The notes below the pieces were generated by a model. The model had not been told where the DNA came from. It saw nothing but the letters and a program-made list of their open reading frames with translations, and did no database searches. A program made the position numbers and the translations under genes. This document shows positions 24,906 through 34,549 of a stretch of DNA of 64,000 bases, piece after piece (position 1 is the stretch's first letter; each line of letters begins with the position of its first letter). Origin of the DNA: Candidatus Terraquivivens yellowstonensis (GTDB taxonomy: Archaea; Thermoproteota; Nitrososphaeria_A; Caldarchaeales; Wolframiiraptoraceae). The stretch covers positions 62,001-126,000 of the forward strand of contig JAKCEW010000002.1 in NCBI GenBank assembly GCA_023539445.1. Direction: 5' to 3'.

Positions 24906-25394
24906 TTGAAGGTGGTAGCAATTCTTGGACATAAAAAATCCGGGAAGACCAGACTTGCAACGATGTTGATAAGAGCTCTAAGAGAAATGAATTATAAGGT
25001 TGCCAGTGCCAAGCACGTTCACCATGCAGACTTCAGCGTTGACCGTCCAGAGAAAGATAGTTGGAAACATAGAGAGGCCGGGGCGAATACTGTCATAATA
25101 GTGTCTCCTAGAGAGGTCGCGATTATGTTAGTGGAGAAAACCATTGAGACGCTATCAGACTTAGTCAAGCTCGCTGGCGATTCTGATGTTCTGGTCTTAG
25201 AAGGGTTCTACGGAATGCTCAAAGAAAGTGATGACGCTATAAAAATAACCTTGGTAAGAAATGCAGAAGAGTTAAACACTATGAAGGGTGAAATAATGGC
25301 CACGTTTGAGGATCTAAATGAGGAAGGTGTTTATAGGCTTCCAGAGGAGTTCCCCCAACTCTTTAAACTAATCCTAGATAAAATATCTTGCTAA
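24906..25394 (+). CDS. mobB: MobB-like molybdopterin-guanine dinucleotide biosynthesis protein
   Basis: 162 residues. P-loop GHKKSGKT at the N-terminus, then ALREMNYKVASAKHVHHADFSVD and DSWKHREAGA, the MobB pattern of a GTP-binding adaptor for molybdenum cofactor guanylation. No other cofactor genes are nearby. TTG 24906 follows a TATA-like ATTACTTATAG by about 20 nt. Confidence 0.85.
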   Translation: MKVVAILGHKKSGKTRLATMLIRALREMNYKVASAKHVHHADFSVDRPEKDSWKHREAGANTVIIVSPREVAIMLVEKTIETLSDLVKLAGDSDVLVLEGFYGMLKESDDAIKITLVRNAEELNTMKGEIMATFEDLNEEGVYRLPEEFPQLFKLILDKISC

Positions 25395-25396
25395 TA

Positions 25397-25441
25397 TGTT
25401 ACGAAAATATGCGAGTGGTGTAACAATTATTCCTCGTAACA
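25397..25441. repeat. inverted repeat in mobB-cmk gap
   Basis: TGTTACGA (25397-25404) and TCGTAACA (25434-25441) are exact reverse complements, 29 nt apart, just after the mobB stop. It could form a weak hairpin in the mRNA 3' end or serve as a protein-binding site; no function can be assigned. The rest of this 155-nt gap holds an AT-rich promoter-like stretch before cmk. Confidence 0.35.
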
Positions 25442-25549
25442 GTTAGGTGTTGATTCCCAGTCTCTGCCGACGCTTAAGTGCTTCCATTGCTATAAAATCT
25501 CCTTAATATAACACCCAAGATTATTAATCAGAACAACAAACTGAAAGGT

Positions 25550-26137
25550 ATGGAAAGTTGCCGCAGAAGAAGGCTAGTAATATGCATTAGCGGTCTTGCA
25601 GCTACGGGGAAGAGTACAGTTGCCAGAAAACTTGCTAAAGCTTTGAACATTAAATATGTTTCTGGTGGTCAGGCATTAAAACAGCTGGCCATTGAGAGAG
25701 GCTATAAGCCAGGGGGCGAAGACTGGTGGGAAAAACCAGAAGGTCTTAAGTTTCTTGAAGAAAGGTCGTCAAACCCTGAGTTTGATAAACTCGTTGATGC
25801 AAAGTTGCTTGAGTTGGCATCCGAAGGGGATGTTGTGATCGATAGCTGGGTTATGCCCTGGTTGCTGAAAGACGGTTACAAGATATGGCTTAAGGCTAGC
25901 GAGGATGAAAGAGCTAGGAGACTTTCGAAGAGAAGCGGGTTACCTGTGGATGTCGCAAAAGAAGTACTAAGGAAACGCGACTCAGAAAGTAAGGACATTT
26001 ACAACAGATTGTATGGAATTTCACTTGAAAGCGATTTAAGCCCATTCGACGTCGTTTTGGACACGACTGGGATGGACGAAGATGAAGTTTACAAAGTTTT
26101 GCTTTCTTTGATCAAGCATCACTATGGGCTAGATTAA
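25550..26137 (+). CDS. cmk: cytidylate kinase, archaeal type
   Basis: 195 residues. P-loop ISGLAATGKST, then KYVSGGQALKQLAIERGY, EFDKLVDAKLLELASEGDVVIDSW (substrate lid and Asp) and RLSKRSGLPVDVAKEVLRKRDSES. Phosphorylates CMP/dCMP. In many archaea it sits in the SecY-L34e-cmk-L14e-cbf5 string; here it stands alone 900 nt from L14e on the other strand. Confidence 0.92.
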   Translation: MESCRRRRLVICISGLAATGKSTVARKLAKALNIKYVSGGQALKQLAIERGYKPGGEDWWEKPEGLKFLEERSSNPEFDKLVDAKLLELASEGDVVIDSWVMPWLLKDGYKIWLKASEDERARRLSKRSGLPVDVAKEVLRKRDSESKDIYNRLYGISLESDLSPFDVVLDTTGMDEDEVYKVLLSLIKHHYGLD

Positions 26138-26173
26138 GCCTGACCTTTCCCGGTTTATTCCTCCAATTTGCTA

Positions 26174-29100
26174 TTATGTTTCGATGAAGCTTTCTAGTGA
26201 AACCTGCTTTGTAGCCGGAGGTGTTTCGCCTTGACCTGTAAACGTGCTTCGAACGTTTTCTATTACTATGATTATCCTTTCTTTGAGGTATGGGGTACGT
26301 ATGTATTTAGATAATATGTATTCCAACAAATCAACGTATTTCTCGATGGCACCGCGGAAAACTGTTTGTATTAAATTAGATCCACATTTATTACATTGAC
26401 CATTTAACGGAAGTCGTCTGAACTTGGCATTGCATTTTTTGCATCTGAAACTTTGAACGAAAAATGCCTTCATGTTGCCGGCAACGTCTGGAAGTATGTG
26501 CGATGATACGATGTTCTCAACAACTTTTTCTATATTTACAGAGGATAATTTTTCTGTTAACCTGATCTGGTCCACAACTTTTTCAAACATTGATCTGCTC
26601 TGCTTGTAAGCGGAAATCACGTTGGCGATGATGTTGCATGTTCGATGCGTAAATCCAAATCCACCGTACTGTTCAGCGGATCCAAGCTTCGACTTTATGG
26701 TCGCGATTAAGTTTGATAACTTAGCAGACGGCTCCTTCTTTTCTGCCAAATCATACAACTCCAACGGATATACGTAAGCGACGTCTAAGTTATGCGCCTG
26801 TTCGTCAACCTCATCCGGATAAACTATTGGGGTTATCAGTAAAGGAGCATCCATCTTCCCACCGATTCTATCAGGAAGGTATAGCCTAGAGAAGTTGATG
26901 AAAACGTCAAGTGGGAGCATTAGGCTATCCTCATCACCATCACAATCGCGTCTTTTGGATGCATGAAAAAGTGGATGCGCAAAGCATACATCACAATCCG
27001 TGAAACCAATAATCCTTCCTATCGTCGCTACGTAAGTATGCGGGGAAAGCGATGCGACTAGTTTGCCAATAAGATCCTCGGGTTTATTGCACATATAGTA
27101 AGGCTGCATACCAGCAAGCTTTTCCAGAAGTTCGTCTACAAACTTGGAGACTTTAATGAGATGTTCAGCAGCCTTTCTGGGTATTATTAAATCTTGGGGT
27201 TTCAGCTCGCATATTTGGTCGGCGTTCACCAATGGTTTCCCTTTGATATCATGCGTGTAGCCCAAGCTTCTTAGAACACTAACATCCGTTGAAATTTGAC
27301 GTGGCGTAAAATGAGTAAGTGGTGCATTCGTCACATCGAACCTGATGGTCCCGTCTTTGTAAACGGATAGACCATATTTGGCCCTAAGAATGCCTTTCGC
27401 AACATCTTCCGGGATTTTAATTCTGCTTGTAAGTGCTCGAACTCCTTTAATCTTTGCAGGCATTTCGGTAGATAATCGCTGACATTCTTGCAGAAATTCT
27501 GTCTTAACATCCAGAGAAAACTTCTCTGTATATGAAATCTTTCCCCCACATTTTTCACAGGTTTTAATTTCGACATTATAATTTTTTTGCGAACATTTTG
27601 TGCATATGCCTAATGGTTTTCTTTTTGTACCGCAATTTTCACAAACTACTTTCCAACCTATGGAACCGCATTTTGGACATTCCAGTCGGGCGGCTTCTAC
27701 GAATACCTTCTCTCCGGATTTAACTATATTTGCTATATCTCTTGAAGCGCCCCCTTTAAGACCTATCGGGAATAGTATGTGTACAGGCGGTTCCATCATC
27801 CTCATGCCTGCCTTCTCCGGCCTGCCCATTCTTGCACCTAGAAAAGTCCCGCTCTTTCTTCTCAGGTTTATGCCCGAAATCGCAGATATTGCCTCTAAAG
27901 TATCACTGACGTTGTTCGGTATTTTCCTTGGTTGTGCCAGAAGTGCTAAGAGTATTCTGTAGGTTGATATATCGAGAACCACGTATGTTCCATCAACTCT
28001 ATACTCAAGCAAAATCTTGATCAATATATTACGTATCGTTTCTGTGAATGGTAACCAAACTTTTCCGTTGCGGATTTTGCATTGTGTCCTAGATTTCTCC
28101 AACCAATCCCTTAATACCATCAACTCTTCTATGTTGATATTCTCCCAAAAACAACAATAAGACGGATGAAGCGGAACTTTGAGCTTGAAGCTTAGCCTTA
28201 AAGCCTCCCTATCCGTTGGCTTGAAGATAAGAGGGTCTTCTATCAAGAGTCTAAGGCGTCCAGGCTCTATATCCAACATTCCCGCGACTTTTTCAATCCC
28301 ACCAACCATCGTTATTTCCTTCTTTAACTCCAGTGCCCACCACTCTTCACAATAACCGACTGGTCTAAGTTCAACGTTGTTCTCTATACAATCTCCGAAC
28401 GATATTAGAATATCACCAAGAAAAAGAATCTTTACGATTTTGTTTCTTACCTCTGCATAAGTTAGATCGTTATCAACTTTTACGACTGATCCATCGTCAA
28501 GTAACACTCTCGGCGGCTCTATTGTGTCAACTGGCATGGCGATGCCACCTTTTCCAGGATAATCAAGCTTTAATTGCGTGCCTGTTGCTATGTATCCCTC
28601 AAGCACTTTCATAGTCATGGGGTGCACACCAACGGCTGCCATGCCGGTGTTGTATGAACGGCCATACCTTAACCTAAATCCGCCAAACAAATCAGGCAAG
28701 GAGAAAACTGGTCTACCTCCTATGACCTCATTTAGATAACTTTCTTCGGCCGAACTCGCCGAGTGTATTTTGCTGAACTCTTCGGCAACCTCCCGTAACC
28801 ATTCCCATCCAGACAAACCGAGCATCTCGACGAGCTTAAGCGCCTTCCTCGCCCTTCCGATTATCCCGTCATTTACAACCCTAAGGGCGCCACCCCTTAA
28901 GTAGTTCGTCTCAACCCTAGGTAGGTTCCTATAGGATGGTGCCAAAATGTTATCCGTAGGAATGCCTGTAATTTCTATTGGTATGTTTCTTAACGCTTTC
29001 TCTACCAAGTGATCAGGAACATTATACTGAAATCTGCTGACCATGCGTACGTAGGTCCTGAGCTCCTCTTTAAACCGCTTGATCTCCTCTTCCGTAGGCT

Positions 29101-29620
29101 TATACCTGTCTAGGTTCAATAACCTTCTGATGTAATCTGCCAATATGACGGTCGCGGTAAGCTCGGTTCCACCAGCTGCCCTTATTGGGCCTGCGAAGTA
29201 AACTGCTAAGTAGCTTGAACCATCCGGGTTCTTTTTAATCTTCACGTCTGCAATACCTTCGCTTGGTGCAGCGGTTATGCAAGGTGGAGTCATGACAGCG
29301 AGTGCAGTACAGAGTGCCTGCTTGATAGCAGCCTCCTCTTTCAGTTTTCCTATCGAACTGTAGATGATGTCCTCTGCCAGCTTAAACGCTAGGCGCTCCC
29401 TTGAAAGCTTATTTTTTAGAAACCTTATCTTCTCAGCGATGCCCTGTGGACCAACAAGTAGCTCAACCCTTTCAGCCATGTCTTCTGCGATTATTGTCTC
29501 GACTTTATCAACAACTGTACCTAGCTTCTCCCTCGCTTCGGATGCTATTCCATACTCTTCCTTGACCTTTTCCACTATCTGAGCATAATATTCAGCGAAC
29601 TCGGGCGGTATTCTGTACAA
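26174..29620 (-). CDS. polC: DNA polymerase D large subunit (DP2)
   Basis: 1148 residues, single frame with no intein. Catalytic subunit of the archaeal replicative polymerase D. Seen: RAAGGTELTATVILADYIR, LRYGRSYNTGMAAVGVHPMTMKVL, zinc sites CPKCGSIGWKVVCENCG / CTKC / CEKCGGK, the catalytic acidic motif RRDCDGDEDS (about residue 890), and a C-terminal zinc finger CKKC...CNKCG. The extreme C-terminus has QVSLESFI, a good PCNA-binding (PIP) box. TTG start 29620. The small subunit DP1 is not in the window. Confidence 0.97.
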   Translation of the reverse strand: MYRIPPEFAEYYAQIVEKVKEEYGIASEAREKLGTVVDKVETIIAEDMAERVELLVGPQGIAEKIRFLKNKLSRERLAFKLAEDIIYSSIGKLKEEAAIKQALCTALAVMTPPCITAAPSEGIADVKIKKNPDGSSYLAVYFAGPIRAAGGTELTATVILADYIRRLLNLDRYKPTEEEIKRFKEELRTYVRMVSRFQYNVPDHLVEKALRNIPIEITGIPTDNILAPSYRNLPRVETNYLRGGALRVVNDGIIGRARKALKLVEMLGLSGWEWLREVAEEFSKIHSASSAEESYLNEVIGGRPVFSLPDLFGGFRLRYGRSYNTGMAAVGVHPMTMKVLEGYIATGTQLKLDYPGKGGIAMPVDTIEPPRVLLDDGSVVKVDNDLTYAEVRNKIVKILFLGDILISFGDCIENNVELRPVGYCEEWWALELKKEITMVGGIEKVAGMLDIEPGRLRLLIEDPLIFKPTDREALRLSFKLKVPLHPSYCCFWENINIEELMVLRDWLEKSRTQCKIRNGKVWLPFTETIRNILIKILLEYRVDGTYVVLDISTYRILLALLAQPRKIPNNVSDTLEAISAISGINLRRKSGTFLGARMGRPEKAGMRMMEPPVHILFPIGLKGGASRDIANIVKSGEKVFVEAARLECPKCGSIGWKVVCENCGTKRKPLGICTKCSQKNYNVEIKTCEKCGGKISYTEKFSLDVKTEFLQECQRLSTEMPAKIKGVRALTSRIKIPEDVAKGILRAKYGLSVYKDGTIRFDVTNAPLTHFTPRQISTDVSVLRSLGYTHDIKGKPLVNADQICELKPQDLIIPRKAAEHLIKVSKFVDELLEKLAGMQPYYMCNKPEDLIGKLVASLSPHTYVATIGRIIGFTDCDVCFAHPLFHASKRRDCDGDEDSLMLPLDVFINFSRLYLPDRIGGKMDAPLLITPIVYPDEVDEQAHNLDVAYVYPLELYDLAEKKEPSAKLSNLIATIKSKLGSAEQYGGFGFTHRTCNIIANVISAYKQSRSMFEKVVDQIRLTEKLSSVNIEKVVENIVSSHILPDVAGNMKAFFVQSFRCKKCNAKFRRLPLNGQCNKCGSNLIQTVFRGAIEKYVDLLEYILSKYIRTPYLKERIIIVIENVRSTFTGQGETPPATKQVSLESFIET

Positions 29621-29682
29621 GCCACGAACTTCTCTAGCTACAGCTAATTATATCTATTCAAAGGACATTAGGGTTTATCACG

Positions 29683-30480
29683 TCAAAAAATTGGGGATAG
29701 TGTCTTCTTTGGCCATGGTCTTGAGGCCGCACCTTCTTTTGCGGCTTGAATTATCTTTGACAACAATTCAGCGTTTTTGCTTTTTTCAACCACCGTTCCC
29801 GTGACTATTACGTCAGCACCTGCCTTAGCCACCACATACGAGTGCTCAGGAGAAGTGATGCCGCCGCCGACTACGATTGTTATATCGACGACATCCCTGA
29901 CAGCTCTTATAGTCTCAGGTGGTATGTGATTTTGTGCACCAGAGCCCGCCTCAAGGTAAACAAACCTCATCCCAAGATACTGAGCGGCTAGAGCGTATCC
30001 AGCAGCAACCTCTCCTTTGTTAAGCGGAAGCGGAAGTGCCCTCCCTACGGCGGAGACCGCTGTATCCGAACCGAAAACCAGATAGCCCATGGGTATGGCC
30101 TCAAGGTCGTACTTCTTAACCAAGAACGACCCTTGCATCTGCGCACCAATGATGTAGTACCAATCAGTCGAATTCAATAATGACATGAACCATATGGCAT
30201 CGGCATATTTGCTGATTGCGTTGACATTATTGGGAAAAAGTATTACGGGTATGGAGACGTTTTCTTTTATCATTCTAACACATTCGTCTAATGTTGTTTG
30301 TGAGTGGAGTATGGAGCCGCCAACCATTATAGCACCCGTGCCTTGTTCTTCGCACATCTTTGCACACTTAGCTATCTCTTGCGGGGAAAAGTTTTCTGGG
30401 TCAAGTAACGTCATATGAATACAGCCATTTTTTCCTATCTCCTCAAGTATGTAGCGTTCAACTCTGCCCAGTTTCAACAT
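29683..30480 (-). CDS. geranylgeranylglyceryl phosphate synthase
   Basis: 265 residues from ATG 30480 (the frame is open to 30525, inside elf1). TIM-barrel prenyltransferase making the first ether bond of archaeal lipids on sn-glycerol-1-phosphate. Seen: HMTLLDPENFSP (Asp for Mg), GAIMVGGSIL, FPNNVNAISKYADAIWFMSLLNS, YLEAGSGA and VVGGGITSPE. Links with the isoprenoid cluster of this window. Overlaps elf1 by 23 nt. Confidence 0.95.
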   Translation of the reverse strand: MLKLGRVERYILEEIGKNGCIHMTLLDPENFSPQEIAKCAKMCEEQGTGAIMVGGSILHSQTTLDECVRMIKENVSIPVILFPNNVNAISKYADAIWFMSLLNSTDWYYIIGAQMQGSFLVKKYDLEAIPMGYLVFGSDTAVSAVGRALPLPLNKGEVAAGYALAAQYLGMRFVYLEAGSGAQNHIPPETIRAVRDVVDITIVVGGGITSPEHSYVVAKAGADVIVTGTVVEKSKNAELLSKIIQAAKEGAASRPWPKKTLSPIF

Positions 30481-30715
30481 TTTCGACCTCTTTGGTAACG
30501 AGATCGTACCATGCCGCATAGGCATCTACAGGGGTATAGGATGGATACCAAGGTACTTCCCTCGATACTTTGCAGAATCCACAGGTAACTCTAGCAACGT
30601 CCGAACCTTTCTCATGCACTACTGATACAGCTTCATGATTACACAATGGACAGACGAAGATTGACGGTGGCGGCTTAACAGTCTTTCGTATTATCTTTCT
30701 TCTCTTCCTTCCCAA
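30458..30715 (-). CDS. elf1: Elf1-like transcription elongation factor
   Basis: 85 residues. Basic N-terminus GRKRRKIIRK, then a zinc ribbon FVCPLCNHEAV...VTCGFCKVS and a C-terminal acidic helix. This is the Elf1 family found in many TACK/Asgard archaea and eukaryotes. Transcribed with GGGP synthase from a promoter with TTTTTATAG upstream. Confidence 0.85.
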   Translation of the reverse strand: MGRKRRKIIRKTVKPPPSIFVCPLCNHEAVSVVHEKGSDVARVTCGFCKVSREVPWYPSYTPVDAYAAWYDLVTKEVENVETGQS

Positions 30716-30859
30716 CTCCCATCCACAATGTCTGACACCATTTTTCTATAAAAACCCTTATCTTCGATTGGCATGGGACAGGCTTACTTTACCTTAGTCT
30801 CTTACTGCGAATAAACGTCAACCAAAGACTAAATATGTGCAAGTAGACGCTTCTATGAA

Positions 30860-31516
30860 TTGAAAAAGGTAAGGAAGCTTAGAAAACACAGGGTAACTAT
30901 CGGCCTTCTTTTATCCGACTTTAGAACAGTCCACAATATAATATCTGAGGCCCGGAGGAGGGGTATAGAGGTGCTGTCTGTAAGTAGCCTCGCCGATTTG
31001 CCCCTTAACGCAAAGGTGATCATAACCAGTAAAAAGGAAGATCCTAAGCTTCCTATCCCCACTCTTTTTATAGAGGAGTTGCCCTCCTATAAGGCCCTCC
31101 TAGACAGGGCATATGAAATAGCCTTTGGGAAGGATCGTCCAAAATTCGTGACGGTCTCTATAGACCCTGGTGAGAAAAGGACCGGTTGTGCCTTCTTTAC
31201 TGAAGACATCCTACTCAGAACCTCGACCTATTCTGACAGAGATCGCCTCTTTGAGGACATTGATGATTTTTTCAACACACATAAAAGTTGTAAGAAGTAT
31301 ATAATAATCGGAAAAGGGGCAAGTGGTCTCTCTCATGCCCTTGAGAAGGACATCTATGATAGGTTTCTGGAGGCTGGACAGGTTGAGATAATGACGGTAT
31401 CAGAAAATAGCTCGAACCGAAGGAACGTTTTTATTCCTGCACATCCATCTGATGAAAGCGCGGCTCTCATGCTCTTCGTCAAAGTTAGAGGAAAGCTGAT
31501 GCTGTCCGGGAGGTGA
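30860..31516 (+). CDS. RuvC/RNase H-fold protein of unknown function
   Basis: 218 residues. Residues 1-90 form an alpha/beta domain. From 96, FVTVSIDPGEKRTGCAFF has the first-strand Asp (102) and glycine pattern of RuvC/YqgF nucleases. KKYIIIGKGASG resembles the central strand, and the C-terminal HPSDESAALMLF (195-204) resembles the closing acidic helix. Nuclease activity is plausible but unproven. TTG 30860 starts it; the polynucleotide kinase gene begins 7 nt after its stop, suggesting joint work on RNA or DNA ends. Confidence 0.65.
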   Translation: MKKVRKLRKHRVTIGLLLSDFRTVHNIISEARRRGIEVLSVSSLADLPLNAKVIITSKKEDPKLPIPTLFIEELPSYKALLDRAYEIAFGKDRPKFVTVSIDPGEKRTGCAFFTEDILLRTSTYSDRDRLFEDIDDFFNTHKSCKKYIIIGKGASGLSHALEKDIYDRFLEAGQVEIMTVSENSSNRRNVFIPAHPSDESAALMLFVKVRGKLMLSGR

Positions 31517-31523
31517 GGACTTT

Positions 31524-32705
31524 ATGAATGTAGGAGCTGGCAAGACTTTGCTCGTTAAAGGTCCCGCATCAGTAAAGTTGTTATCGGGCTCAGGAAAAGT
31601 CTTCGGGTATACATTAATCCAGAAAAAACCGCTATTCGTAAGGGACTCGAGAGCCCTACCGATATTCACGGACGTAGGCATGGAGGTTGAGCTGAGCCTA
31701 GGAGAGGGATCATCCGTTGAGATAATAGACCGAGACACAGTACCAGACGACTGGAAGGTATTGGTATCTCAAACCGTTAAGAATCATAAGAGGATTGTTG
31801 TGATGGGAGGGACGGATTCGGGGAAGACATCCTTGACCACTTTTATCATAAACTCGTTATTGGGTGAGGGTAAAAAAGCATGCTTGGTAGATTTAGACCT
31901 AGGCCAATCAAATATATGCCCTCCCACTACCATAGGGTCTGTTCTAACGACGAAACAAGTCCCAGACATTTACCAACTCAAGGCGGAGTTTATCGTACCC
32001 GTTGGCTTTACATCACCTTCGTTTGCAAAGGAGTATCATCTCAAAAAAACTGGCGAACTCTTGAGCTATGCAGTCAACGAAGAAGGTTATGCAGTTATCG
32101 ATTGTGATGGTTGGGTAGAAGGTAAGGATGCAGAGGAGCACAAGATTAACCTCCTCAACGTAATTAAACCCACCCTCGTGGTATTCCTCGAAAAATCACA
32201 AGAAAAAGTTGAAAGCTATTGCAGGGATGCCGGCATAGAGTGCGTCGTCGTAAGTAAGTCAGAGTACGTACACAAGCGGAACCAAGAGGCACGCAAAAGG
32301 CTTAGAGAAAGCTCGTTCAGGAGGTATCTGAAGGACGGTTCCATAAAGACTATACCGCTTTCTTGGCTTAAGCTTTCAACGATACCGGCTGAAGCGCATA
32401 ACGTAACAATCAATCCTTTACAGTATGTAAAGTCGCTGATAGATGCCTACAACGCACAGTCTATGAATGTGCCGCCGTTAGATAGTGAATCGCTTTCAAA
32501 AAACAAGGCTGGCATCCTTTCGTACATGTATGACGCTGATGGACGGTGCTTGGGTATAGGGTTGGTGAGCGATATAGATGGTAAGAGGAACACCGTTAAA
32601 CTATACTCAAAGGTTGAAACGATTCCCAAGAAGCTCGTCATAGGTTGTATGTTGTTATCCTATCATGGTGACGAACTGTTTGTCTGGACAACGCCGCATA
32701 TCTAA
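31524..32705 (+). CDS. Clp1/Grc3-type polynucleotide 5'-kinase
   Basis: 393 residues. N-terminal beta domain, then P-loop VVMGGTDSGKTSL (about residue 93-105), CLVDLDLGQSNICPP (Walker B-like with the family LGQS) and PVGFTSPSF, all of the Clp1_P family, then a C-terminal beta domain. Archaeal members phosphorylate RNA and DNA 5' hydroxyls. Same operon as the RuvC-like gene; 3' end overlaps GINS by 4 nt, convergent. Confidence 0.9.
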   Translation: MNVGAGKTLLVKGPASVKLLSGSGKVFGYTLIQKKPLFVRDSRALPIFTDVGMEVELSLGEGSSVEIIDRDTVPDDWKVLVSQTVKNHKRIVVMGGTDSGKTSLTTFIINSLLGEGKKACLVDLDLGQSNICPPTTIGSVLTTKQVPDIYQLKAEFIVPVGFTSPSFAKEYHLKKTGELLSYAVNEEGYAVIDCDGWVEGKDAEEHKINLLNVIKPTLVVFLEKSQEKVESYCRDAGIECVVVSKSEYVHKRNQEARKRLRESSFRRYLKDGSIKTIPLSWLKLSTIPAEAHNVTINPLQYVKSLIDAYNAQSMNVPPLDSESLSKNKAGILSYMYDADGRCLGIGLVSDIDGKRNTVKLYSKVETIPKKLVIGCMLLSYHGDELFVWTTPHI

Positions 32706-33268
32706 GCTAATTCCAAAAGCCTTGCTGCTTGTTTCGTTACAAGCAGCCTAGCGCTTTCTGGTGGTAAGGTGGCAATGTCGTATTGTCTAAATGGTCCATA
32801 GTTTTTCATGTCTTCGCATACAATCTTTGGGAACGTCTGTATGAAGCAAACTATTCTGTATTTTGCCGATCTATCTTCGATTTTTGGAATTCTGAGTTCA
32901 TGTGCAATCGAATTTATTCGTTTTCTATATTCGTAAATTAGCTTAGAAAGTTCCTCAACAAAACGTTTCTCCACTCCTAGAAGGTTCTCGGGCTGGTCCC
33001 CTTTGAGTAGGGCTCGGACGATCTTTCTGAACCTTATATCGAATAATGAAGATAACAATTTCTTGACAATATCCAGCTCAGCATGTTTGACCAATGTCGA
33101 TACTGCTTTTTTGTCAGATACTTTCAGCTGTTGTCTTACCGAAGAGGCATAAGTATATAATTTGGTCTCAAAATCCTGTGGTATAGGCACAAGGTTTTCT
33201 TGCTCCTTCTCTTTAAGCCATATATCCACGAGCTCCTCATAAAATCCTTCTGCTGTTACTTCTGACAT
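32702..33268 (-). CDS. GINS complex subunit, Gins51-like
   Basis: 188 residues. N-terminal helical A domain (about 1-135) and a short C-terminal B domain with YGPFRQYDIATLPPESARLLVTKQAA, the A-then-B order of Gins51/Sld5-Psf1. Part of the Cdc45(GAN)-MCM-GINS helicase. Lies 42 nt downstream of primase PriS, a common archaeal replication pair. Confidence 0.88.
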   Translation of the reverse strand: MSEVTAEGFYEELVDIWLKEKEQENLVPIPQDFETKLYTYASSVRQQLKVSDKKAVSTLVKHAELDIVKKLLSSLFDIRFRKIVRALLKGDQPENLLGVEKRFVEELSKLIYEYRKRINSIAHELRIPKIEDRSAKYRIVCFIQTFPKIVCEDMKNYGPFRQYDIATLPPESARLLVTKQAARLLELA

Positions 33269-33310
33269 CCCGCTAAAATTAGGACATCCCGCTCTTAAAC
33301 TGTTGCTCTA

Positions 33311-34549
33311 TTATGCGAGGGTCGCTATGCCTTTACAAAGTAACAGGACGGCTAGGCAAGTCGGTACCTTTACATCCTCATTGTTATAGGGTCCATACCA
33401 TTCCCCACATATGCGGATTTTTGGCATATATATTACGTGCACTTTGCACGCTTCGTCAGGCATTACAACGGCATCCACGAATGGGTTAAACTGCTCCAAA
33501 GTCTCAGGCTCAAGTCTTTTTGCTAGGAAGCCTGTCTTTCCGTTAAGTGTGTTGGCAAGCCTCAGAAGACGGTGGATATCAGTCGTAACAATTGTGTCTA
33601 TCGAACTCCTTACCTCTTCCACGGCCAACGTTATGATCGCTTTTATAACGCTGGGCTTTAGGGTCTCCCATTTAGGCGAGTCAAGCCACGATGTCAACAA
33701 TGAATCCTTAATCTGTAACAACTTATTGTACTCCTTATTCCCGATCAACTTTATCAGCTTCTCAGCGATGCCTGGCTTATGAAGGTCTTTAATGACCTCG
33801 AAAGCTCCCCTCGCCAGCCTACCCCTCCATGAACCATCCGTATACTCAAGCGTAGCTGAAGGGTAACGCCTTTTGCCTGTGGGTAATCCGTAAAGATTAA
33901 GGTCAAGACCGTTTCCGAGGATATAGTCAGTAATCTCCTTTCTCGACACTTGATCTAGCGTAAAAAGTTTTTCATCATTCACTATTACATGGAAACCTCT
34001 ATTCCCCGAGAAATTCACCGAAATCTTCGAATAGGGTATGCCGAAATCCATCTCAAGGAAGTCCAAAAGCTTGTAAACTTCCCCTTTTGCCGCCTCTATA
34101 CAGTTTTCGCAAACCCAGTCGGTACGTTTAACCTTCGTGCTGCCACAATTGTTACACTGCTCTGACCCAGGTGGTAGCATGCTTTTACAATCTTCGCATA
34201 TCGAAAAATCGTGCCTCTCTTTGCATGGAAGGTTCAGGTGATCAGCATCTATGTCAAATATAAGCTCAGCACCTAACCACACTTTTTCTTCCATGGGGGC
34301 CTGAGGGTATTGGTAATGGGCCGCCGAGTGGTACATGTGCAAAGGCGTTACCTTTTTTATTAACTCAAATAGCTCAGATGAGCTTTTTAACGATATGTGC
34401 CTTACCATGACCTTTTGTCCAAAGGTGAAATAACCAAACTCCCTCTTTTCAACCATGTGGGGCACATATACGTTCTCTGCATTTCTTGTATAATATTCGC
34501 TAAACAGAATGTGGACATATTCCGCATCCTTGTTCGTTAGGAAACTCAG
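33311..34549 (-). CDS. priS: DNA primase small (catalytic) subunit PriS
   Basis: 412 residues from CTG 34549. The catalytic Asp pair lies in ELIFDIDADHL (about residue 97-103), followed by a cysteine-rich zinc insert (CEDC...CNNCG...CENC), and FSGNRGFHV and KRLEPETLEQ follow. The nearest ordinary start, GTG 34465, would remove FSEYYTRNAENVYVPHMVEK, which aligns with the conserved N-terminal FFxxYYxxN segment of crenarchaeal PriS. Upstream of that segment the frame has no ATG/GTG/TTG. CTG 34549 has GGTGAG 5 nt before it and overlaps the upstream TGA (CTGA), so I chose it. Confidence 0.93.
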   Translation of the reverse strand: MSFLTNKDAEYVHILFSEYYTRNAENVYVPHMVEKREFGYFTFGQKVMVRHISLKSSSELFELIKKVTPLHMYHSAAHYQYPQAPMEEKVWLGAELIFDIDADHLNLPCKERHDFSICEDCKSMLPPGSEQCNNCGSTKVKRTDWVCENCIEAAKGEVYKLLDFLEMDFGIPYSKISVNFSGNRGFHVIVNDEKLFTLDQVSRKEITDYILGNGLDLNLYGLPTGKRRYPSATLEYTDGSWRGRLARGAFEVIKDLHKPGIAEKLIKLIGNKEYNKLLQIKDSLLTSWLDSPKWETLKPSVIKAIITLAVEEVRSSIDTIVTTDIHRLLRLANTLNGKTGFLAKRLEPETLEQFNPFVDAVVMPDEACKVHVIYMPKIRICGEWYGPYNNEDVKVPTCLAVLLLCKGIATLA

